A stretch of 64,000 nt of DNA. Source: Candidatus Woesearchaeota archaeon (lineage in GTDB: Archaea; Nanobdellota; Nanobdellia; Woesearchaeales; JAFGUC01). Below the pieces are notes generated by a model, which worked only from the letters and a program-made list of their open reading frames with translations, was not told the DNA's origin and did no database searches. Each line of letters starts with the position of its first letter. Within the stretch, counting starts at the first letter, position 1. The DNA is taken from NCBI GenBank assembly GCA_016938695.1, contig JAFGUC010000006.1, forward strand, positions 1 to 64,000, read 5' to 3'. The translations under genes and the position numbers were made by a program. Shown here piece after piece: positions 1-10,300 of this stretch.

Positions 1-1330
1 ACAAGTCATAGTTTCATTTACACTATTCCATTCTAGTATTGCAGTGTCTAGATATGGCTCAGTAACGTCAATTCTTACATACAACCAGTTGTTGTTAGTT
101 GATGATGCGTTTGGAAGTGTTGGTAATGCATAATCTACTAATGGATTTGTTGTATCGATTCCAATGTACCTAAGTTCTGTGTTGTTGCTGTTTCCAACAG
201 AGTCATTTACAAAGATGAAATAACTATAATTTCCGTCTGTTAGTGATGATTTGTTAAGTTCACAATAATAATTAGGTCCTGATCCTATACAAGTTACTGG
301 TTCGTTTACTCCATTCCATTGTAATGTAACATTTTCTAAAGTTGTTTCATTGATTGTTACATTTATTACCGTCCAATTTCTAGGAATTACTGTGTTTGTA
401 CTTTCAGTTGGTGCAACAAATTGTATTTTTGGTGCAGTTGAATCTACATAATTTACTCTGTATACTGTTTGATTATTGTGTGACATTGTGTCGTTGACAT
501 ATGTCTTGAATGTGTAAGTTCCGTCAGCTAGTGAAGTTTTATTTACATAACAGAATCTGTTTGGTTCGACACCTGCACACGTCATAGTTTCATTTACATT
601 GTTCCATTCTAGTGTTGCTGTATCTAGATAACTTTCAGTTACATCAATTCTTACATACAACCAGTTGTTGTTTGTTGAACTTGCATTAGCAAGTGTTTGT
701 GCTGAATAATTTACTAGTGGGTTTGTTGTATCAATTCCAATATACCTTATTTCAGTATTATTTTTGTTTCCTAAGGAATCATTTGCATAAACAATATAAC
801 TGTAGTTCCAATCAATTAAATTTGTCTTGTTGATTCCACAGTAATAATTTGGAGTTGAACCAATACAGATTAGAGATTCATTGACTCCATTCCATTGTAA
901 TGTTACATTTCTTAATGTAGTTTCATTAACAGTTACATTAATATAAGTCCAATTTCTTGTTGTAACAAAATTACTGTAGTCTGTTAGTGGAACAAATTGT
1001 ATTAATGGATTTGTTGTATCGATATAGTTTACTCTGTATATTGTTTGATTTCTATGCGACATAGTATCATTTACGTATGTCTTGAAAGTATAATCTCCGT
1101 CTGGTAGAGATGTTTTGTTTACATAACAGAATCTATTTGGTGCAACTCCTGCACATGTCATAGTTTCATTTACTCCATTCCATTCTAGGATAGCAGTATC
1201 TAAATATGGTTCTGTTACATCAATTCTTACATATAACCAATTGTGATTTGTTGATGATGCGTTTGGAAGTGTTGGTAATGCATAATCAACTAATGGATTA
1301 GTTGTATCTATTCCTATGTACCTATATTCT
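1..1330 (-). repeat. Tandem 576-bp (192-codon) repeats inside the giant gene
   Basis: A marker GTTGTATC, in the segment encoding YIGIDTTNPL, recurs at 149, 725 and 1301, spacings of exactly 576 bases. Each period holds two related Ig-like units with paired cysteines (E-T-M-T-C and R-F-C-Y-V types). The copies differ at many synonymous sites, and the array continues past the left edge. Confidence 0.85.
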
Positions 1331-4300
1331 GTTTTATTTTCATTTCCTAAAGAGTCATTAGCGTATACAATGTAACTATAATTTCCATCAATTAAGTTTG
1401 TCTTGTTAACTTCACAGAAATAATTTGGAGATGTTCCAGTACATGGTAATGTTTCATTAACATTATTCCATTCTAAAGTAATTGTATCAAGATTTAATTC
1501 GATAACTGTTACATTAACAAAAGTCCAGTTTCTATTTACAACTATATTATTTATTTCAGTTGGGCTTGTGAAATTAATTTGTGGGTTTGTTAAATCTAAA
1601 GTGAAATTCCATGTGTTTGTTGAGTTTGTGTTATTTGCATAATCCCAACATATCAAACTCCAGTTGTGTTGACCTTCGCTGAATCCAGGGATAATTATTG
1701 AATATGGGGTGTTATTGAATGTTGGAAGATTACTTCTGTTGACTACACCATCAATTGTTAGATTACACCAATTATTATTTTCAAGACTATCATTTACTGT
1801 CCACTCGAAAGTTATTGAAGGATTTGCAGTTGCAAAATTATTTTGTGGAATTATTCTTGTTATTGTTGGAATTCCAAATCCAGTTAAATTCATATAGAAT
1901 GTTTTACTTTGTACATTATTTACTATGAAATATTGTGTAGTATTCATTCCTAATGTAGCATTCCAAATTCCATGGTCGTGGATACTTGCTGTGTTAATTG
2001 AGTTAGTCCAGTTGTTTGTTATATATGGTAATGTTAGATTAGTATTTTTAGCTCCATTAGGGGATTCTAAAATTACTTTAGGAATTAATCCATAGTCTAT
2101 ACCAAGTTGTGATGTGCTTTCTATTCCTAGACTGTTAATTGACGACTCAATATCAAGTAATTCTCCGTAATAGTAATGATTATTTGGATTGATTACTGGA
2201 TTATTGAAATTAATATTTATTCCTGCAAATATATCAAACCATTCTGTGTCTCTACTTACTGAATAAGTCCAATTACTGAACCTAGTCCAAATTGTATAAT
2301 TTCCTGCATATACTGATGAATTTGGATTAAATGTTATACTTGTTTTACCAGATGAATTTGTTAAGTTCCATCCAATTATTTTATTTACTTCTGTTCCAAT
2401 TATTGGATCAGTTAAGTTTACAAGGAAGGAAACATTAATATTTTCTCTTCCATATAATTCTGTTGCAATTATTTTTAGATCATCTTGCATTGCACCAGAA
2501 ACACTATCTCTGTCTATATCTTTATTTCCTGCGATTGTATCCATATCTAGTTCAATGATATTTACTGTTCTAGTTGCATTTGCACTTAGTGTGTTGTTAG
2601 CGTAACAATCAACAGTCCAGTTGTATGTTCCGTATGTAATGTGTGGAATTGTGAAATTGTAATTTTGAGTTTTTATTAATGGTCCTATTAGAGTGTCATT
2701 TAATACGTTGTTAATGGATAATGTACAATTCATTATTCCTACTTCGCTTTCAGGTTGGTTTGCACTGAATGTTAAATTTAATTCTCCTGCTCCCATAGTT
2801 CCATTATTTTGTGGTGCAACTAAAGTTACTGTTGGAGCTGATAATGAAACATTAAATGTGAAATTTATACTTGAACCTATATTTCCTTGTGTATCATTAC
2901 AAGTTACATACCAGTAGAATTGTCCTTGACTAAATGTTACTGGTAAGAAATAGTTTAGTGTTGGGAAATTACCATTATCAAGACTTGTTTTTGTTTGTTC
3001 TAAATGCCATCCTCCCCAACTTCCGTAAAGACTACAAGTATCTAATACTCCGGAATCAAAAGATGAAAATCCTAATGCGAATGTTGGGAATATCTTTTGA
3101 GTGTTATTTTGTGGAGAGTATAATGTTACATTTGGTGGAGTTATGTCTGTTACATTTACATACGTTGAAATACTGTTTGGAGTTCCTGCATAATAATATA
3201 TATCTAAATTGTTAATTATACTACATCTTATTTCAACATTTGTTCCAGGAATATTTGCAAGTGTTGTAATTGTTGCCCATCCTGTTGCATCTGTACTTGA
3301 AGTTCCAATCAAATTATTGTTATAATAGAACATTATGTTGTGATTTTGAATTGGGTTTCCAGTAAATTCATCTAATACCCTACAGTCTATTGATATGTTT
3401 TCTCCTTCAGTTAATATTGTTGCATTTGTCGTTATGTCTGATAATTGTGATTCGGATGTTAAAATAAAGTATTTTGGTGGAGTTGTTTTATTCCAATTAT
3501 CAGATGAATCATTTGCATAAATTGTGTTTACATTGATTCTTCCAAGTTCGCTAAATTCTACGAAATCACTTGTATCTAAGATGTAATTTGCTGTTGCAGT
3601 TTTGTCTTTTGTGAATCCAGTTATTGTATAATTTGTGAAACTACCTGTTCCATTGTGTTCTGCAAGCGCATTACTTAAATTAACTTTATCTTCCCAAGTT
3701 GAGTATGCTAGCACTCTTTCTCCTCTGTGAACTATTGTTCCGTCTGTTACGTTAAGTCCCCATGTGTTAAATGTTGGGGCTTCAATATCTGGACCAATTT
3801 TGAAATGATAACCGCTATAGTCTGACCAGTAACTTGATTTTTTACCATATCCAGTTACTGCATAATTTCCGTATGCTTGTCCTGTTGTATCCCATGAGAA
3901 GAATGCTTGTCCTTCCATGTTTGTTGTTTGTGTTGTTAGTTGTGTAACTGGCTCACTTTGTGTTGTTGTAGTACCAATATTGATGTTATTTGTTTCAATT
4001 CTAACTTGATCTACATATGCTGTTTGAGTTGCAACTGCTCCGCCAGTTCCAGTTGTTCTAAATTCCCATTTAATTGTGTGTGTTCCTGCAGGAATGTTTT
4101 CAGTTGCTGTTGCCCAAGCAGTTCCACTTGTATCAGTTAATGTACCATCTAGATAGAATCTTAAGTCACTTGTAGCAGTTGCTCTAATCCATCTCCAAGT
4201 TAATGTTGAATCTTCTGTTACAATAATTGTTTTTTCAAATGATGTTCGTTCGATAGCCCAATCACATGCGTTTCCAGTACAGTCAACAATTAATCTTGCA

Positions 4301-7300
4301 GAATTAGTTCCATCACTTCGTTGTGCATTTGAAATGCTTACTCCTCCAAGTGGGGTTGTTGAACCTGCGCTCCAATATCCTCCAGTAATTGTGTCACCAT
4401 TGTCAAAGTTATCAACAACTAAATATTCATTATGTGTTGTTGTTTGAGTGCTTGCAGCTGAATTATTGAAGTAAACTCCAATTCTATGAGTGTTTGAATC
4501 CCAGATATTATTCATTTCCAATAATATGTCTGTTGCTGCGTTGTTACATGCTCTATCTGCATTCCAAAAGTAGAAGTTTAATGGAATTGCTCCTTGATCT
4601 GCAAATCTTAAATCTGCACAATCTGCTCTTAATAATCCTGCAGCAATTAGGCTTTGAGTATCTAATGTAAATCTTATGATGCCGTTTGTGTAACTGTTTG
4701 TTCCAACATTAGTTACTGGAATTTCAACTCTTCTTGTCCAAGAATTATCCCACCATCCTGTTGTTTGATTGTCTACTCCAAGATTTCTAATTATATATGC
4801 ATAACTTTGTGCGTTATCTAATGGATTGTTATAAAAATCTCTAAATGAAGAATTTGGTGCAATTAATTCTCCTTGAGCAACGTAATGATCATCTAATTCT
4901 ATATCGTATGATGTCTTGAAATTCACACTAACATTAAAATATTGTGTTGGACTTGTTTCTACATTTGCTTGTGGAGAATCATCTGTGCAGCTTATAAACC
5001 ATTCATATCTTCCATCTGTTAAAGTACCTGTTAAGAATTGATATACTTTTTCACTAACTGTGTTATCTACATCAACACTTGAACCATTTACAAATACTTC
5101 GCATGATGCAATGTTTGATGTTACGTCATTTGTGATGTATGTGAATAATATTTCTCCGTCTGTATCGATACTGTTGTTTGATGGTGATATTAAAGTAATT
5201 TCAGGACCAATTGTATCAGGACCTACTGAAAAATTTAATGCCGTTCCAGTATTATAATTATGACTATCGCTGTTATCATAACATTCAACATTCCATTCGT
5301 ATTTATTGATTGGAATATTTGTTAGTGAGAATGATTGATTTATTCCTCTTGTAATTGTTGTATCTGTTTTGTTAATTGTTCCATTTATTAATAATGAACA
5401 ATTTTTAATTTCAGTTTCATCTGCAACAGTGTATATGAAATTAATATTTCCACTAATACTTTGATATTCATTTTCAGGATATAGTAATGTGATTACTGGT
5501 GCATCATAATCGTAGTTTACAATTACTGTTCTTGTTTCTGAATTGTCCCAGTTACTATTTGTAGAGTCATCAATACAACTGATGTAATAATTATATGATG
5601 CTTCGCTTAATCCTGGTATTAGGAAATGTTGAGTGTATGATTCATTTACTGAATTATTAGTTTGGTTTGCAAGTCCATTTACATATAATGTACAACTATC
5701 AATTTCTGACATGTAATCATTTACTGTGAAATATATGTGTATATCTCCATCTGTATCAGTTGCTCCGTCATTTGGAGATAGAATTGTTATTACTGGTGGT
5801 GTATTATCGTTACCAACTGTAAAGACCCACCAATTGCTTAATATCCAATTATTTTGTGGAGAATCATCAGAACAATTTACTCTCCATGTGTGGATTCCTG
5901 ATGCTAATGTTAAATTTATTGTTTGTATTTCTCCATCATAATTTACTGTTTTTGTCTCATTTGTAATACCATCTAAAATTAGTGTGCATGAATCTACATC
6001 GCTTAATTCATCACTGGCATTAAATTTGATTTGTACAAATGAGAATGAATCTGCTCCATTTGGTGGTTCTAATTGCTGAATTACTGGTGGGGTTGTATCT
6101 GGTCTAACTGTTATAATTCTACTTATTGAATGTCCTTCGTTATTGTTTGTTGAGTCGTCTGTACAATTTACACTCCAAAGGTATCTTCCATTTGCTAATG
6201 CAATAGGGAATGTGTTTATTCCTTGTGTTATTGTGTTGTCTGTTGCTTGTACTGTCCCATTAATGATTAATTCGCAAGATGCAATGTTTGAATAAGTATC
6301 TGTTACAGTGTAGTTAAATACAATGTTTCCGTCAATATCTTGAGTATTGTTATCAGGTAGATTTAATGTAGCTTCTGGAGCAGTGCTATCTAAAATTGTA
6401 ATTGTTGTTGAAAGTATATTTTCTGCTGTATCAATTACATAGTATGTGCTATTCTTTATTGAACAATTTATTCTGTAAAAATCAGGTTCACTAATTGATG
6501 TTTGATAAGTTGCCCATCCTGTAGAGTTTGATCTTGTATTTCCAACATATGTGTTGTTTATGTAGAAGAATACTGTATAGTCTTCTATTGTTTTAGTCAT
6601 GTCTTTATCATATACTCTACATGAAATATTGAATAATTCATTTTGATCTGCAATTGATTGTGATCTTGTAATTGTAGTTACATTTGATTCATCTAAGATG
6701 AAGAACCATCCTATGTATCCTGTTTCGCCGTATTGTCCTAAGTCTGTTGCTCTAATATTTGATACATCAACTCTTCCAACATGATTGAATTCTGTGTAAT
6801 TTGAAATATCTAATGTGTAGTTAGCCCATTTATCTGTTGGAGTAATTATTTTTTCAAGACTTGTTCCATTTCCGTTGTGTTCTATATATGCTGGATATGT
6901 TAAACCTCTATCTGCATCATTCCAATATGAGTATGCTAGAACCTGTCCATTTCGTCTTAGGTATGCACCATTAGTAATATTAAGTCCGTATGATGATGCA
7001 GTTGGTGCTTTTGTATTAAAAAATTCAGTCGATGCTAACATTCTATATTGCTGGTGAGTTGTATCTAATCCTCCACCGATTGCAAGACCTGTTTCAGCCC
7101 ATGTTGCTCCATTCCATATACCAAATCCAATATCATAGTATGCAGTCATACCACTTAGGTATACATGGTCAGTAAATTCTCCATGTTCTAATCTTACTCC
7201 TGCAATAGTCCATCCCCATGTGTCGACTGTTTGTTCTGCACCAAGAGTTGTTGTTCCACTTGCAACGATTCTATATCTCATTGCAGTTCCTTCACCGTAT

Positions 7301-10300
7301 GCAATAATTGCATCTCCTGATAATGCTTCAAAAGTAATATCAAAAGGCATTCCGTTTTCATAGTTAACACTTGTTGAAGGAGTTCCCATGTCAGTCCAGC
7401 CTGCTCCACTCCACATGAATGTGTGGAAATCTTGAGTGTTATCATCTACAATTCCTGCAATAATTCTATTTGAGTTTGGATCAGATGCTAATTGTATTAC
7501 TCTTGGTTGGGCAGTTAATGATCCTTGTGCATTTCTTCCTGACCATACTCCTCCTGAATATGTATTGTAGTAAATGTTTGTTGTTGCATCATGTCTATAT
7601 GCAATTAAAGCATCGCCTGATGTTGATTCGTATGCAATGTCAAAACATTGTCGGTCTGCCCAACAATTATTTGTAACTTCATTTACTGCTCCCCAAGTTG
7701 CACCATTCCAAACTTGTACATTTACGTCTGCTAATGCATCGTTTGTTGCAAGAATTAACTCATTTGAAGTTATACTTGGATTAGCAACCAATCTTATGAA
7801 TCTTGGAGTACTTCCTATGTCATTTGCATTTTGTTCTGCAGTCCAAGTTGTACCATTCCAAACCCTGTATCTTGGAACATTGCTTCCTGTAACCGCATAT
7901 ACTACCATTGCATTTCCAGAATTACTTTCATATGCAACGTCTAATGCTTTATATGCTGTTCCTGTGTCTGCTGAGAATGTTTGTAATGCTCCCCAACTAC
8001 TTCCATTCCATACTGCACCATATACTCTTCTAGGTCCACCTTCATTACTTTCCCAAATCGCAATTACTTCTGGTTTGAATGGATGTCTTGCAACTTCTAA
8101 CCATGTAGGATGATTGAAGTTTCCAGCAGGTGCATTTGGAATGTCTGATTGAGTACTTCCTAATGTGCTTGTGTCTGGATTGAATGTTCTGTATCTTGGT
8201 GAGTATTGCATTTCTGCGTTATGGAATCCTGACGCCCAGAATAGTAATGCATTTCCTTGTGACACTGGGTCGATTGCTAGCATCCAAGTTCTATTCTCAA
8301 TGAATTTCGTTTCTCCAATTCCAAGTACTCCGCCGTACGTAATTTCTGCAGCACCAATATTGTATAAATATGGAGTTAGTAATGGAGTTTGTGCTGTATA
8401 TTTTGGAACGAATGAATTATCTATGTTATTCCAAATTAAATATTTGTATTCATTGTCTTCTCTTATTTCGTTGCTGTTACTTTTAGTTATGTTAAATTCT
8501 TTAGGTATTTTTTCTGTGAAAGTAAATTTATTTATTCCGATGTACGATTTTAATGTGAATTCAGTTGTGAAGTCTTCTGTCCAAGGATCAATTGTTGTTT
8601 TTGAATTTCTTATTATATCAAAATCATAACTTTCTTTTGCTAATATGTTTTTAGTGATTGAGATTATTTTGTCGTTTGTTGTTGCAGTTATTGTTACATT
8701 GTAATTTCCAAGATTTTCTAGGTAATATGTTGCATCGTATGTTCCTCTACTAGTTAATTTTACTTCATTACTACTTGTTGTTAGAATTTCAAGGAATCCG
8801 TCTGGTCTTTCAATTCTTATTGAGATATCTGCATCTTTTACTAAGAAACCTTTGTTGTCAAGAACAACTATTTCAAATTTAGCTGGCTCTTCATTGTGAT
8901 ATATTGGTTTGTTTAAGTTAGCTGCTAATAATCCGTATGTGAACCATATTTTTTGTGTATAGTTAGCTTGAGTTATTATTATTTGATATAGGCCTGGTCT
9001 TATGTTTTCATTTGGAACTGCTGTTATTTTTGTACTTGTAATTATTGTAGTGAAATCTGCATTATTGTCATCTATATCTTTTATTTCTGCGCTGATAATA
9101 TTATCGATACTAAATTCTACGTTTTCTCCAATATTTATGTTATTTTCAATTGAAGGATTTATTATTATGCTTTGAACTTTTATTGAGCTGTCTTTCTTTG
9201 TAGTAATGTCTATTTCTTTGTAGAGGTTTTTATCTTTGTTTATTGTGAATGTTAATACTCCTGATATGTTTGTGAATATTCTTTGTTCTTTTGTATCATC
9301 AATATTTATTAGGTCTATTGTTATTTCATCTGGATTTATTTGTGTACCATTTTCTGTTGTTATTATTGAGAACTCTACATCTTTTATTGAGCTGTTAGTC
9401 AAGTCTTCTTGGCTATATATTATTTCAAGATTTAGATTGTTATTTGGAGTTATGTATTCTTTTTCTTGATCTAATTGTAAGTAGATATTTTCTTTCTCAA
9501 GACTTGCAGGATCTTGTAGTGTGAATGTTACAATTGTGTCTTCGCAATTCCAATTATAGTATGTTTGGTTGATTGCTGTATTGTATTTTGAAACTACTAA
9601 GTTATCATTTTCTGCATCTTGGATGTATTGATATATATTTTCTATTTCTGTTTCATTTAATGAATCAATGTATGTATTTAGATCTCCACAGTATATTTCT
9701 GAAGCGAAAACACCTTTAATACTTCCAAGTTTTAATGTACTTGTTGTGTTGATTTTTGCTGAAACGACAAGTAACTTGTCGTCGATTGTTTGTATGTTTT
9801 CTATGTTTATGTTTTCAGGTATTATAATTTCTATTTCAAATGTTTGAGTTGAAGTGTGGGGAGTGTTCCATCTTAACTTTTCAATTAATCCATCATTATC
9901 TTCATCTAATTCTTCTAGATTGATTTCTTCATTGTTAGTTACTTCGGTTTTTGTTCCATTTATGTACCAGAATAATTTTACTTTTCCTTTTTCTGTAGGT
10001 GTAATTATTGTTTCAGTTGTTATGTTTTGGTAATGGAAGTCACTTTTAACAATTACTTGTTTTCTATTTTCAGATATGACTTTTTCTTGTTTTGTTGGTG
10101 CTGGTGTTTTATATTCAACAATTACTTCATTGTAGTTTGAAATTATGTTGTTTGTATCTGTAATTATGATTTTTTGATCAGGAATTAAAGTAGAATTTTC
10201 TATAACTTCTTTTATTTGATTTTTAATTATGTTTAGTTCTTTTTCTGATTTTGAGATTTCATTATTAGCAATTAATTTTGTGATTATTTTACCTGTTTTT

